Below are positions 28,401 to 41,600 of a DNA stretch of 64,000 bases, one piece after another. A model generated the notes under the pieces. It was given only the letters and a program-made list of their open reading frames with translations, searched no databases and was not told the origin of the DNA. Source of the stretch: Purshia tridentata (lineage: Eukaryota; Streptophyta; Magnoliopsida; Rosales; Rosaceae); the NCBI GenBank assembly GCA_003254885.1, contig QANT01000587.1, positions 1-64,000 of the forward strand, written 5' to 3'. The translations under genes were made by a program, and so were the position numbers. The number at the start of each line of letters is the position of its first letter. The stretch's first letter is position 1.

Positions 28401-29347
28401 GTGATTATCTAAAAATTGTGCTTGTAACTTGATTATTTGAGCAAGAAGTTGGGCAAAAGCCACATTCCGACTTGATAAGAGACACATATGCGACCATCTA
28501 GTTGATGCATCAATTAAGACCATAAAATAACGAAATGATCCGCATGGTCGTTGAATTAGCCCACAAATATCCCCGTGAATTCTTTACAGAAATTTTGGGG
28601 ATTCTAACTCAACCTTTCGTTGAGATGGCCTAGCAACCAGTTTTCCTTGTGAGCAAGTTTTGCAAAGATTAATATTTTGTAATATTACATGTTTATTTGC
28701 AAGATTATGCCCAGATGAACTTGCAATGATCCTGCGCATCATTGTGGATCGAGGGTGTCCAAGACGGTCATGCCAAAGCTTAAATAGTTTTGAATTAGTA
28801 AACTTCAGGTTACTAATAGTATGAGCTTCAACAATGCTTATGGTTGTATAATACAACCCAGTTGAGAAAGTAGGAAGCTTGTCTAATATATGTTTTTGGT
28901 CGAAGGAATTTGAGGTAACGCAAAGATACTCAAGTTTATTCTTATTCTTTGTTTCAAGATGATATCCATTCAATCATATATCTTTGAAGCTAAGTAGATT
29001 CCGTTTGGATCTTACTGAATATAAAGCTTTATGAATGGATATTTGACTACCATTAGGTAACAAAATATGGGCTTTACCAAACCCTTCAATCAGGTTAGTA
29101 GAACCTGAAATTGTAGTTACCTTAGCTTCGATAACATCAATCTTAGTAAAATATTTGCGATTTTGAAGAATTGTGAGTAGTTGCACTATCAACAAGACAA
29201 ATGTCTTTGCCTCTATAATCCATGCCAACTAATCATAAAATAAAATAAATGTTCAATATAAACAAAAGGTAATATTCATTTAAGTCATATATTACAACAA
29301 AAGAACTGACTTAAACAAAACAACAAGTCAAAAAAAAAAAAAAAAAC

Positions 29348-29356
29348 NNNNNNNNN
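29348..29356. other. Assembly gap (nine unknown bases) in a poly-A tract
   Basis: Nine N bases sit inside a long A run (about 29330-29387) in the copia fossil. The gap size is probably arbitrary. Confidence 0.95.
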
Positions 29357-29389
<33 letters not shown>

Positions 29390-30664
29390 AAGTACAACAA
29401 CATTTAAAAGAAACATCCTATTTGGTATTGACAATCCCATTTCCGAGACCAATGTCCACTTGAATGACAAAGATTATTATCATCTTTGGAGGCTCTGTCT
29501 TGTGAAGCCTTCCTTTTGCTTTGTGTAGTCCTAGGACCTAGATTGTTACGACCACCACGGTTTTGGCCATTATGGCGACCGCGGCCACATCCACTTCCAC
29601 AGCCTCAACTACAATTTTAAGACGTAACAACGTTCACTTTAGGTAATGATGTAGATCTAGTTGGACGGGAATTATGATTTTTCATCAAAAGCTCGTTATG
29701 TTGTTTAGCAACAAGAAGACGTGAAATCAACTTAGAATACTTTTTGAAGTTTCTCTCTCGATATTGTTGTTGCAGCAAAACATTTGAGGCATGAAACGTA
29801 GAGTACGTTTTTTCCATCATGTCTTCATTAGTAATCTTCTCCTTACATAATTTCAATTAGGAGGTGATTTTCAACAAAGCCAAATTATATTCGGACACAG
29901 ATTTAAAATCCTGCAAACTCAGATGCATCCAATAATATCGAGTTTTTGGAAGAATCACAATTCTTTGATGATCATAACGATCTTTTAATTCTTTCCACAT
30001 GTCTAGTGGATCTTTCACAGTAAGATACTCAGCCTTCAATGCCTCATGAAGGTGATGTCGTAAAAAGATCATAGCTTTTGCGTGATCCTTCAAGGATGCG
30101 GTATTATCATCTTTGATCGTATGCACGAGATTATCAGAAGCCATATGCATCTCAGCATCAAGGATCCATGAAAGATAATTTTTTCCAGTGATATCGAGCT
30201 ATGTGAACTCACGCTTTGTTAAGTTCGACATTTTCAGAACACTATATATCACAATATCAATATGTTAGGATCTTATTTAAATATTTAATGAGTATAAATT
30301 ATGAAACTTCAGGTTCATAAGATTAGGATCCATAAACATTGAGTTCATATAATAATACAATTTGAAACTTTAAGTTCGGAATATAGGTCCATTTTTAGAA
30401 CTTCCAGTTCTCAAATAAAAATTATGATAACTTCAAGTTCCAAATGTGTATATAAGGAACTTCAAGCCCTTATAAGGAATTTAAAGAACTTCGGGTTCTA
30501 AAATAAAAATTATGGAAACTTTATGTTCCAAATGTGTATATAAGGAACTTCAGGCCCTTATAAGGAATTTAAAGAACTTCAAGTTCTGAAATAAAAATTA
30601 TGAAAACTTCAAGTTCCAAATAAAATATTTAAAAAATAAATTTATTGAATTGTAAACCATATAT

Positions 30665-31243
30665 CAAACATGGGCAGACTAAAATAACAAATATATATAT
30701 ATAATATCAAACTCTAAGCTGCCAATTATTGTGCAGGAATTAAAGTTGCCAATATAAAATTATAACTATGCATATATACCTTTTAACTTCATGCTGATAA
30801 CGTGTGCGAATTTTGATGTCTACTAGCAAAGTCAAAGTGAGAACGTATATGAGAGAGAAGAGAGTCAAAGTAAAAGTCCATCACTAACCTTTATTTACAC
30901 TAGGATGCAATATATAATAGGCAGAATAACTTGTCTGCTTATTAAATTTACAAGAGTAAGTAAACTCTATGTTGGTGACTCTCGTAGAGGACATCCACCA
31001 CATGCTTACAATAAAATATTTACAACATGAATAAAAGTTAGTTACAGACTTTTACTTTAGCTCTCTTCTCTCTCATATACATTCTCACTTTTACTTGGCT
31101 AATGGACATCAAAATTCTCACACGTTATCAGCACGAAGTTAAAAGGATGCATAGTTATAATTTTATATTGACAACTTTAATTCTTGCACAATAGTTGGCA
31201 GCTTAGACCTTGATGTTATATATATATTTGTTGTTTTAGTGGG
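30665..31243. repeat. Large inverted repeat: copia LTR/leader copies head to head
   Basis: The stretch 30665-30890 (leader plus outer part of the 5' LTR of the minus-strand copia element) is repeated in reverse at about 31031-31243. The right arm has a truncated LTR piece, the same GTTATCAGCACG primer-binding site and about 110 bases of leader. This is a second, partial copia copy in the opposite direction, joined LTR to LTR. About 140 bases of LTR separate the arms. Confidence 0.85.
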
Positions 31244-32721
31244 GTGTATTGTATATGGATTTTAAAAGACTTTTATGGAGTTTAAAAGTCATATGGTATT
31301 CAATTAAGACTTTTAAAGACTTTAAAAAAGTCGATAAAAATCTATATGTATTCAATTAAGAATGTTAAGGAGTCTATAAAAGTCATATGGTATTCAATTA
31401 AGACTTTTAATGACTTTTAAAAAGTCCATAAAAATCTATGTGTATTCAAAAAGTCATAGACTTTTATATACTTCATTTAATGATGGATTTCTAAAGACTT
31501 TGGAAGACTTTTATTTGTATTTCAAAGTCATTATAAATTCGACCTATTCTCTGCGGATTTATAAGGATTTTTATAGATTCTGTAGAACTCTATAAAAATC
31601 TATAAATTCTGCAAAAGTCTGCAACTTGAAAAAAGTCCATAAAAATCTTTATAAATCTATATACACTACACCCCCCTAAGGGCTAAAATCCTGAGTTTAA
31701 ATTCCAATAAAATAGGCGTCATTTTACAATTATGAATCAATCAGGAATTATCTTTTCCAAGTGGGAAAAAACTTGAGAATTCTGAAAATAAAAGCAAAGA
31801 AAGACAACAAGGAGAAAGGCGCCACCGCAAGTCAATGTACAAATAAGTTGCAAACCAACACCAAGCCAAAAAAGAGAAAAACAACATAAACAACCAATTA
31901 GAAAGCAAGATAGCCAAGTTTTTACAATAGCAAAAAATTTATGTGGCTTTAGTTCTTTTTTGATATGGCAGTTATAGTATTACTGTTCTTGCTGTCAGCA
32001 ACCATTGATCAATCCTACGTGTCCTTGTTTAGGTAATATGCTTCGAATCATTTTTTATCGTCGAGTTGTCCAGAAACAGAGGCTAATGAAGCAGGTAAGC
32101 AAAGTGATACAAAGGTTTTTTGTGGGGCTAGGGTTTTAGCTTTTAGGCTTTTAGCGCTGCCTTTTAGATTTTTGGGTTGATGACGGTGAAAGAATTGTGA
32201 GAATTGTTGGGTCACAAGACTCACAACGATTGTAAATTAATTCAATTTCTTTGTTTCTGTTAACCAATCCATTCTTTATATGGCTACTGCAGACCTTTAT
32301 AAGTAAACCCTTATGTCTTGAATGAACAGATCACCTCTAGATCTTGGTTTGACAGGTTGGGAATTGATCCTTGAATGGTATTAGTCATGGTTGTTGCTAC
32401 AATATTTAAATTCTTAAACAAATTTTATCAATTACCCAAATAATGAAATTTGTAATTCCTATCATTTACAAAATTCTATATACATATATCCAAACAATAG
32501 AAAATGTACATAATTGATGGAAATTTAAATGATGGAGTTTTAAATTCCATCATTTATGAATTTCTGTGAAAATTAGAATTACTCCATCCATAGACTTCTT
32601 AAAATTCTTAATTGAATACCCTATAGACTTTTACATACTTTTTTAAAGTCTGTAAAAGTCTTTATTAAATGCCACATGACTTTTAAACTCCACAAATGTC
32701 TTTATAAACAATACACCCCAC
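31239..32721. mobile_element. TIR element of 1.48 kb flanked by TTA
   Basis: The ends are GTGGGGTGTATTGT and its perfect reverse complement (14 bases), flanked on both sides by TTA (31236-31238 and 32722-32724). Subterminal sequence is full of ACTTTTAAAGACTTT-like repeats. A third, inward copy of the end lies at about 31660-31677, so the left 440 bases may be a MITE of its own. TTA duplications point to PIF/Harbinger. No transposase is visible inside. Confidence 0.72.
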
Positions 32722-32724
32722 TTA

Positions 32725-33224
32725 TTTAGGTATATGATCAAAACATTACTTTTCTCCCGGTTAAAATCTCTACTTTTAAAAGGATTTGTTTTTGATAAGC
32801 AATTAGTTTAATTTTTCAATATCTGTTTAATTTTTTTTTCTAAATTTATCAAATTAATTGGTGTCATTTTGAATAGCTATTCTTTTGTTTTCGTCTCAAA
32901 GTTGATTTTTTTTTTATGTTCTAAGTTCAAATTTGATCTTTTAATTTTCTTTGTTTCAAATTTAAGTTCTTAGAAGTTGAGGTTTCATATTTCATTTCAT
33001 TTCATTATCTGTGTGTCACTATCACTCTTCCGCATCTCTATCAATTCGTCTTCTTTTACCAACACAGAGAGACACGATGAACAGACTCAGCCGCTGGAGT
33101 AGGTCCGAATACAACAAGGAACAACGATGATGGATTGCGCGTAGGTCCAACTTCTGGTCAAATGACCGTAGGCCAAGGAAGGAATGAATCTAGGCTGCAA
33201 AGGTTCTATGCCTTAGTTTCAAGG
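32725..33224. other. AT-rich stretch without recognisable gene
   Basis: Mainly T-rich DNA. The last ~170 bases (from about 33060) are less AT-rich and border the LTR copy that starts near 33225. No gene is supported. Confidence 0.4.
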
Positions 33225-33710
33225 ACTTAGGGTAGTGTATAGGTGTCAGGTGTGATGGTGACGCTAAGAGTGAACATGAAAGTGCGAGTGATGGGTGCAA
33301 AATTAAAATCAAGCAAATAACATTTAACAATAAAAATAAATTCTAAACATAAAAGATCTTCGGTTATATTTTTAATAATGCGAGTATGAACAATAAAATG
33401 CATTTAAATTAACCCTATTCTTATAAAAAGTAATAAAGAAACCAATGAACCTACTTAATATGAGAATTTAACATCAAGAAAATAAAACTATATAATAAGC
33501 ATGCGAATTTAAGAACAAACTTATATCATAACTTAAGAACAACCGAAGAACATGAATGCTTAAAATCTAAGTTCTTGGGAGAAATCATAAGATTTTCTCA
33601 AGAACAATCATAAGAATTGAAAATACGATAAGAAAGCATGGTAAAAACCTATGCAATTTGAAGAGAGTAGAGAGGTTTGATGCTTTTGATTTTTTGGTGG
33701 TGGTCAAAGG
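33225..33710. repeat. Truncated copia LTR copy, related to 46935-48080
   Basis: This segment matches the LTR at 46935-48080 over most of its length (shared blocks: GTGTGATGGTGA, TAAATTCTAAACATAAA, GAACATG.ATG.TTAAAA, GATTTTTTGGTGGTGG). It lacks the 656-bp insertion found in that copy. It is a solo or truncated LTR fossil. Confidence 0.75.
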
Positions 33711-33839
33711 GTCTCTTTGTCACGGTGGACCCATCAAAGTTCATGGTCCAAAAATTATTGTGCATAGTCCGTACAAATAATACCCCTATCTTGACTTCCT
33801 CAACATCCTCATTGAAAGTAGAAGGATGGTGAGCCAAAA

Positions 33840-35700
33840 AGTCAGCTAAGACTTAACCTTTCACGGATTTCTGGGGAACATATTGGAAAATAAATTCTGA
33901 CAATGCCATAGTCCATTTCCTTATTTGGCCATGTATGATAGACCGAGTGAGAATGTATTTGATTAGGTCGGTTTTAGATATGATTTGGATGACCTATGGC
34001 AGCATATAGTATCTTAACTTGGACGTGATAAAATACAAAGTCAACCATAATTTCTCAATGGCCGTGTACCTTTCTTCCACCTCGGTCAAGATTCGACTAT
34101 GATAACACACGGCCAGCCTCATTATCCTGGGCTAGAAGACTCCCAATGGACTTCTCTGCCGTTGAAATATATAACTTCAAAGGCCTTCCTCTTTTTGGTG
34201 GTGTTAAGACCGGAGATGCCGCCAGATAATGCTTTATTGCTTCAAAAGACTCTTGATGTTGCGACTCCCTCACAAACTCTTCCTCCCTTTTTAATCTTAA
34301 CAAGGTGGAAAAAGATTGCACCTTTCCGGCTGAGTTAGATATAAATCTCCTCAAGAAACTTACTCGGTCGAGAAAAGATTGTAATTCCTTCTTATTTTGT
34401 GGAGGCGGTGCTTCGATTATGGCCTTAGCCTTGTTTTTATCTATTTCAATCCCTCATTAATGTACTAGAAAACCTGAAAAGTTTTCGGCCGATACCCCAA
34501 AGGCACACTTCAAAGGATTTCATCTTCAAATTATGAAGTCTCATCCTTTCGAAGGTTACCCTTAGGTAGGCCAAATGTTTGCTTTTTCTTTGGTTTTACC
34601 ACCATGTCATCTACGTAAACCTCCACATTTTTACCAATTTTTTCATGGAAAATTAAGCTCATCGCCCATTGGTATGTGGCATTGCATTCTTTAAACCAAA
34701 ATGCATGACCACCCATACGAACTGAGTGCCCTAGAGCAACGAAATGCAGTTTTATGGGTATCTTCTTCAGCTATAAAGATCTGGTTGTACCCAGCATAGC
34801 CATCCATAAAATACATCAGTTCATGTTTGGCCGTCCCATCAACAAGAAGGTCGGCTACTAGCCTTGGATATTCATCTTTTGGAGTTGCTATATTTAAATT
34901 GCAAAAATCAATAAAAACTCTAAGTTTTCCATTTTTCTTAATAATAAGTACAATATTGGACATCCATTCTACATAACGAGCTGTCCTTATGAATTTAATT
35001 GGCTTTTAAAAGGTGCACATTTTCATCTTTTATTCCTAACTACACCTCGGTTGAAAATCTCTGAGGTGCTTGCCTATGAGGTTTATAATTCGACCGTAAC
35101 TGGAGTCGGTGTTCTACCAATGTTCACTCCAAACCAGGCATTTCACCATAAGTCCATGCAAAGCAATCTTCAAACTCTCATAATAGTTCTTCCAATTCCT
35201 TCCACATGGCCGGTACAAGCAATTTGCTAATGAAAAGTGGTCGCGAGCTTTTGACCGTTCCCTAGTTGATCTCTTTGAGGGGATCTTGAACTTCTGCTTT
35301 ACTATATTCCAATTCAGCTGGTGCGGGCTGAATGTGCTCAATTTTCAATTCCTCAGTTGTCTTGCCTTCTGAAAGGAATTCAATGAAATCCACAACTGAA
35401 CCTTTATGTATAGCCTGTTTGGTCTGATAGGCCAACAATCTCTGGGTTAATAATGAGACTACAACCACCTTCGTTTCCTTGTGTTGGTCACTATCCGTGC
35501 GATAGTTCATCAAATAGCTACTTCAATCCTACGATTGCGGGCCCCTGTTCTTCTTCTGTTGCTACCAAGGTCAACACTCGATCGGTTGACACAACTATCG
35601 GTAAGAGTTTCGCCCTTAGCCTTTTGAAACCTAGACCTTCAGGGTCATCTTGATGAAGCTCGGCCCCAATGGCATTGTTTCTTGCAAGAATTGCTTGACC
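33840..35700 (-). mobile_element. Ty3/gypsy polymerase fragment, broken fossil
   Basis: Minus-strand pieces show, in order, a reverse-transcriptase start with VIIKKNGKLRVFIDF-like text, the YVDDMVVK active-site block and the RNase H join (SPVLTPP, SIGSLLAQ). These identify a Ty3/gypsy pol. The fragment is about 1.9 kb. No LTR pair could be assigned. It carries many breaks (at least five) and looks old. Confidence 0.8.
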
Positions 35701-35739
35701 ATTTAAACTTGGATTTAATTTTTTTCTCCTAAGTTTGAT

Positions 35740-36115
35740 GGTTCAAAAGAAGTTGTTGAGGCTATTCTTGATTTTGTAGATTTTCAAGATATGAATAGTT
35801 CTCTTAAAAGTTTTACATATGAGAATGTTGATTTCATTAGTGTGGATTCTTCCTCCTGAAATTTGTTGGAAATATTGCTTCAAAGCTATGGTTTATGAGA
35901 TTAGTTGAGGGATGACAATGCTTAGAAAAGAGATGCTGAGGCTATTCCTGATTTAGTAGATTTTCAAGATATGAATAGTTCTCTTAAAAGTTTTACATAT
36001 GAGAATACTGATATCATTAGTGTGGAATCTTCCTCTTGAAATTTGTTGGAAATATTGCTTTAATGCTATGGTTTATGAGATTAGTTGAGGGATGACAATG
36101 CTCAGAAAAGTGATA
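35740..36115. repeat. Two tandem copies of a 180-bp unit
   Basis: GAGGCTATTC at 35758 recurs at 35938, exactly 180 bases later. The next ~175 bases match with about ten differences (TTTTCAAGATATGAATAG, AGTTTTACATATGAGAAT). The origin of the unit is not recognised. It lies between the gypsy fragment and the copia 3' end. Confidence 0.85.
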
Positions 36116-36199
36116 CAAATATATGTGCCCATATTCAAGGTGGAAGCTTCACTTGTGATGCGTATCATGTGACTTAAGCCTTACATAATGTTGGGTGAC

Positions 36200-38001
36200 T
36201 CTTATCAAATGTATTCTTAAAGATGTGCTTATATTGGTTTTCGTCAGTTGGGTCTACTAGTGATTCATCACTTTTGTCCAAGTGGATCATTCATGGTGAG
36301 TTAGCATGCAAGGTTCATTGGCTAATGTCTTCTCATTTGTTGATTCGACAGATGGATTATGAATTGTTATATTGTTTGGTAGAGTTCTCCCACTTGAATT
36401 GTCAAGGGAATTGTTGAGAATATGGGACCCTATCACAGGTGACTATATTGATTTTATTGGCATAAATCATTTTAATTTTCAGATTGTTGAGAGTTTGATT
36501 GTTCTTGTCAATTGGTTGAAGACCACTATTGAAGTTTATAGATATTTTGTTAACCAAATTTTGGAAACTGAGATTAATATTTTTCCTTTTGTGCAGAATG
36601 AAGATTGATTGGCTGTTTTACTTACCAAGGCTATCTTTGATAAACGATTATTACTCGCATTTGCAAGTTGGTTGATCGTGATATCGATATACCAACTTGA
36701 GGGGAAGTGTTGGAATACATTGTATTTTTAGATTAATTAGGATTTCTAGTTCGAGTTTAATCTTCTTATATTTTATTTACTTTATTTTTAGGGAAAATAT
36801 TAGGAAAAAACTTCAAATTGCGTGTCAGAGCCAGATCAGTACTCCCCCTTTAAAAGTACATCCGATGATACTAATATTTCACTTAAGCGTCAAATAAGGC
36901 CATTCTGTCAAGTCCATTACACTTTCCGTTAAAATTGATGATGTGCCATGCACATGATCAATTTTTAAGGGCAAAATTGATATTTGCATTATTAAAATGC
37001 TTTTGAAAATAAAATAAATAAAACTAAAAGAAGAAAAAATATATAATAAATAAATAACCCAAAGTAGAAAAAAAAAACAAACTAATAAAAAAAAAATCAA
37101 ACACAAACTAAATTCAAACTCAAAGAAAAAAAATAAAACTTAAATCAAACACAAACTAAAAAAAATAAAAGTAAAAAACAAACTAGTAGAAAAAAAATAA
37201 AAAAATCAAACACAAACACATGAGCAGACCCTTCCTCCCCTCCTCACCTATCGGTGGTTTCGCCAGACTCTAGCGGTAGCCCACCCTACCTCTCTTTCTC
37301 TCTCTATCTATCTATCTCTCTCTCTCTCTCTTTCTCTCTGTCTCTCTCTCTCTCTCCATCTCTCTTTATCTCTCTTCTCTGTTCTCACTCTCTTTCTCTC
37401 TTTGCTGGGTTTGTTAGGCGCAAACGGCGCCAGATCTTCGACGAGTCCGTGCATGGAGTCGTTGTACTACTGGCCTCTGACGAGAAATTGGATTAAACAA
37501 TCGAGACTCATGCCAGGTAGAGAGAGACATAGAGAGAGAGAGGGTGGAGGGGGCTGCCGATATGGAATCATGCCGTTGGAGTGGAGGAGGATGCCGGCGA
37601 GGGTAGGCTATCGAAGTGGTAGTGAGGGAGGTCGGGATGGGGGAAGAAGATTGAGTATGTTTTTTAGTTTTTATATTCTATTTTTTACAATTAATTTTAT
37701 AACTTTTTAATTATTTTTTAGTAATAAATGAAGTGACAATTTTACCCCTAAAACTAACATACATTTAGATTAAATTAATAGAATGGCGTTATTTGATGCT
37801 TAAGTGAAATATTAATCCTACCATATATACTTTTAAAGGGGGAATCTTGATCTGGCTCCGACACGCAATGTGAAGTCCTTTTCTTATCTTTATGTTTACT
37901 TGTGCTTTAATAGTCTTAATTATAGGTAATTCTCCTAGTGTGAATATGATTGTACTCTTATAAATACTTTGTTAAGGACAAAAATAAGATATTGCAACAT
38001 T
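36200..38001 (+). mobile_element. Copia 3' end with LTR, broken fossil, interrupted
   Basis: Just before 36700 the plus strand reads the usual copia polyprotein end CKLVDRDIDIPT, then a purine tract AGGGGAAG. The LTR then starts with TGTTGGAATACATTG at about 36709. The LTR resumes after a nested element and ends ATATTGCAACA at about 38001. Only the tail of pol and one LTR are present. It has several breaks and is old. Confidence 0.72.
36791..37890. mobile_element. Foldback element of about 1.1 kb nested in the copia LTR
   Basis: Left GGAAAAAACTTCAAATTGCG and right (reversed) GAAAAGGACTTCACATTGCG begin inverted arms of about 110 bases that share GAGCCAGATCA and CCCCCTTTAAAAGTA. The interior has A-rich DNA, a long CT microsatellite (about 37288-37400) and a short GC-rich part (37420-37650). 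It may be of Mutator type, but the target duplication is unclear (TTATTTTTA against TTATCTTTA). Confidence 0.7.
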
Positions 38002-38688
38002 ATTTTTTACCTAAAATTCTAGATTTTGACTTTTAGAGGCTGATGTCCAGCAGCAACGCCTGCCAAGTATATTGAGAATTTTCATCAAATGTTATTTCAT
38101 GTTTATTTTTTCACCCTTCACCTTTCGTAAAAGATTATATAAATTTGACTTTTATGAAACGTTAAAAAATTGAATTGCCACTTATTTAATTCATAGTCCA
38201 AATGTGATTGAGTTAGCAGTTCAGATGTAATATCAAGACAATGTCGATCATTATCTTGACTACCATGAACAGTCTACTACCATCTAAGAAGAGGTACTTC
38301 AGTCAAAAATTGTCCAAAGAATTAAAATTACAAGTATTTTGGCAGGAAGGTAAGAAAGCAGACAAACTGACAAAGCATTAAAATAAGTAATATGATGAAA
38401 TTTAAGCCATTGCATTTGTGCCTGCTGTAACTATTTATTTGAATGGCCTATTTGTCTTGTAACGTTATCCACTCAATTAGGGAAAAGCCAGATGGCAGTG
38501 ACCCATTCATGCATCAAACAAAAGTTTGTGGATGTGATGATGAGGTTCTTTATAGTTCACTCATTCAAACCCAAAACCCTTGGACAAAGAAACAGCCTCT
38601 CCTTCCATTAATTATATAATTGGGTTTAAGAAGGTCAAGAAGGTGGAAGTAATCTCATATATATATAATCTTGTTTTTGATCAGAAAG
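38002..38688. promoter_or_regulatory. Upstream region of the zinc-finger gene
   Basis: It lies between the copia LTR end and the start codon at 38689. It probably contains the promoter and 5' leader. A poly-TA stretch (ATATATATATA) lies about 30 bases upstream of the ATG. No other gene is seen. Confidence 0.4.
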
Positions 38689-41600
38689 ATGACCTCCAAA
38701 CTTTCCATAACTTGCAACAGTTTGACTCCTCCTCATCCTGCACTACTGATCAAAACAAGCTACACAAAGCAGAGGCAGAGAGCAGCTCTAGTTTTTGCTG
38801 CAAAATCTGGTGGATTTTCTCTCAACTCGGTATGCCCTTTTTAAGTATTGCTTCACTGATTAAGTTTATTTATTTAACCTTTTTTGTGTGTGCTTCTAAT
38901 AAAATATGAACCTAAAACAGTCATCACTTCTCCACCCTGCAGCTTCAGTACCACTTGAATTAGAGCTCATGAATCACTATATATTTAAAATGCCTTTAAA
39001 TCCATATAGACAATCAATATAACTGTGAACCTGCATTGAACTCAATAAGTCCACTATCATAATTGATTTCCTCCTTTATGAGAATACAATGGCTTAATAG
39101 GCTCAATTATTATTTTCGTCCCTATATTTTCATTTTTATTTTACTTGGGACTTATTTGATGTATATGATTAGATTGAATAGGTTAAATAACTATATTCAT
39201 ATGTATTCAAGAAAATAAAATGAAGGATGTGTTCTAGTTTGAAGGAAAAGAAAATGGATTAGTCGTAAGGACAAATCTTATTCCCACTAATACCACCATT
39301 ATTGTGGGAGGAATTAGAAGGGGTAAGTTTCCCGTTATGACCAATCCATCTTATTCTTTCAAGTTAGAAACTTATTCTTTAAATACACATGAGTCTATCT
39401 ATTTAACTAATCTTATTCAATGCATAAAACATGACCTTAAATTAAAACACAAATTAACAAAAGAAAATCCTACAAAATTCCAAAATAACCCTATATACCA
39501 TCTTTTATATGAATATCTGGGAATCTCATTTTAAAATTTTGCCTTGGGCGGTTTGCCCTCAAATCTCAAACCCGCTCATGAATTTACCACTTTTTAGACA
39601 CATCTCCATAGAATAAAATCTCAATACACTACAACCACCCTTGTTTTCATAATTGTTATAGTTCATATATATATATATATATATATGTATGGAATAAATT
39701 TTCTACCATTTTTTTTTTTGGCACACGTAGATCTTTAAAAGGTGTGAAACCTGTGGAGGCAAAGGTGCAATTGAATGTCTGGGATGCAAGGTGCTTTCAT
39801 AATTTCTTTTGATTTTCACCTCCGCTTAATAACTTCTTAATTTACTCTTTCTTTTTTTTTTTGGTCCTCGAGAAAGAACGCAAATTTTGTGATTCATGGT
39901 TTTGCTTTTTTTGTTGAAATAAATCATGCTATGCACCAATGAAGAACCAACTTATATCCAAAGACTTAGAAATAAAAAAATTTACAAGAAGGAAAGAAAG
40001 AAAGATACGGTCCAAAAAGAAAGTGAGATATGTCGAATGAGAGTGAAGTGGTTGAAACTACTATATTATTTTTAATTCTTAATAAATGATTACAACGAAT
40101 ATTCTATGATATTCATGGTGATTACAATTATATACACACTATGAATACATTTTAGAGAGCAAAAGAAAGAGTTCATACTCTAGTTTTGGGCGTGTGGATA
40201 CGTTGTTAGAAAAAGAGAAATTTGCACAATTACCACCCAGACTTGGGGGTATGTGCTAGGGACGGTATTTTTGAAAGAAAACCGCCGAACTGGTCAGTTT
40301 TTGTGATTTTTGATTTAAGGTCGATTTTCCCTATTGACCAACCTTAAGTAAGGGTCGAGCCGATTTTGGAATCTTAAATCTGGATTTGGACTAAACTGAT
40401 GGACATTTATAAATATATATTTTAAAAAATAAATTAAATAGGTGGGTGATTATGGATGGTCTTATTTAGGGTGCATGTGATTATCATGCACCTTATAACA
40501 TTCACACCCAAACACCCTAAACTTAAAAAAGGCAAAAATAAACTCACCCATCTGTATATGATCTCAATCTCTCAAAGCTCTACTCCTTCTCGACATCTTA
40601 GCCCTCTCAGCCTATCTCAACCCTCTCAACCCCTCTCGATTCACCCAACCACTCTCTTAGTTTGCATCTATCTCACTCTCTCTAGCAGTCGCTTTCGGTC
40701 ACCACCTACGATCTCCATTACTGAGCACCACTACCACCACCCGAGACCTTGCCAGAGACCTCCTCCACTTATATCGATACCCCAAGGCCCTAAACAATGG
40801 AATCCCTAAATCCATCTAAAAACCCTAAACCAAAGATCGAGTGCCATATGTGGGTAAGAGGAAGCTTATGAATCTGCTTCTTCTAGGTGCCATCTCCCTT
40901 CCTAGTGGTTACATTTTGGTTCCTTATGCTACTTTCTTTGCCCCACCTAGGTGAGTTTTCATACTTTTCGTACATACATTTTTTATTTCATCTATGTGTA
41001 TGTGTGATTTGTTATGGAATTAGCGGATTTTCATTTAGAATGATCAATAATTGACATTTTTTGTCGAAGCAGATTCATAAGCTTCCTTTGTTATTGTTGG
41101 AAGGCCCATTCAAAAACCAAAACTGACCAATACAACCAATTGTCGATAAACAGACCTGTATTGGATTGGTTTCAGTTTCTGAATGGTGGGGGTTGGTTAG
41201 TTGGTAAAGGGGTTTCAGTTCGGTTACCGATCCAATACCACCCTTATCAGTTCGGTTCAGTTAAGGTACATTGTGTGCAATTACCACTCAAAATTTTTTT
41301 TTTAGTACTTGCCATACAGACTTTTCTCCATCTAGCAATGTACCACCTCTCGTCACTTCCGTCTATTTTGCCATTAGATCATAAGGATGTTTTCGTAAAA
41401 TCATAATATAAATGGTTTTAGAAGAAAAAACTTTAAACAAAATTTTTAAAATTAAAAATAATTAAGTAAACACTTCCCCTCTCTTTTTCTCTTTCTTTCT
41501 TTCTCCTTGTGCGACAACATATTCGCCGACCTTCTTGTGCCGACCCTTTTCTCGCTGACCCCTCTTGATCCTTCTCGGCTCTGATGTGAGCTCACATACT

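Larger units (their letters stand above)
24583..31030 (-). mobile_element. Ty1/copia LTR retrotransposon, broken fossil
   Basis: On the minus strand the order is 5' LTR (about 30807-31030), a primer-binding region (GTTATCAGCA), Gag with a UBN2-like domain (about 29600-30200), GAG-pre-integrase and integrase (about 28000-28970), reverse transcriptase (about 26300-27600), RNase H (about 25930-26235), a purine tract and the 3' LTR (24583-24804). The LTRs are about 222 bases long with TG...CA ends on the better one. By eye they differ at roughly one base in six or seven, so it is millions of years old. It carries many breaks (well over ten) and a gap of unknown bases. It is not active. Confidence 0.9.

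Noticed and set aside
36200-36608. Two plus-strand frames before the copia LTR as a host gene
   Set aside because: No family resemblance, and they lead into the copia polyprotein end, purine tract and LTR, so they are taken as part of that fossil region.
37254-37710. Ser/Leu-rich and Arg/Gly-rich open frames
   Set aside because: They come from the CT/GA microsatellite and GC-rich core of the foldback element at 36791-37890; no family resemblance.
38580-38909. A 109-residue open frame on the plus strand
   Set aside because: It overlaps exon 1 of the zinc-finger gene in another frame and runs into its intron. The transit-peptide frame from 38689 with a proper donor explains the region better.
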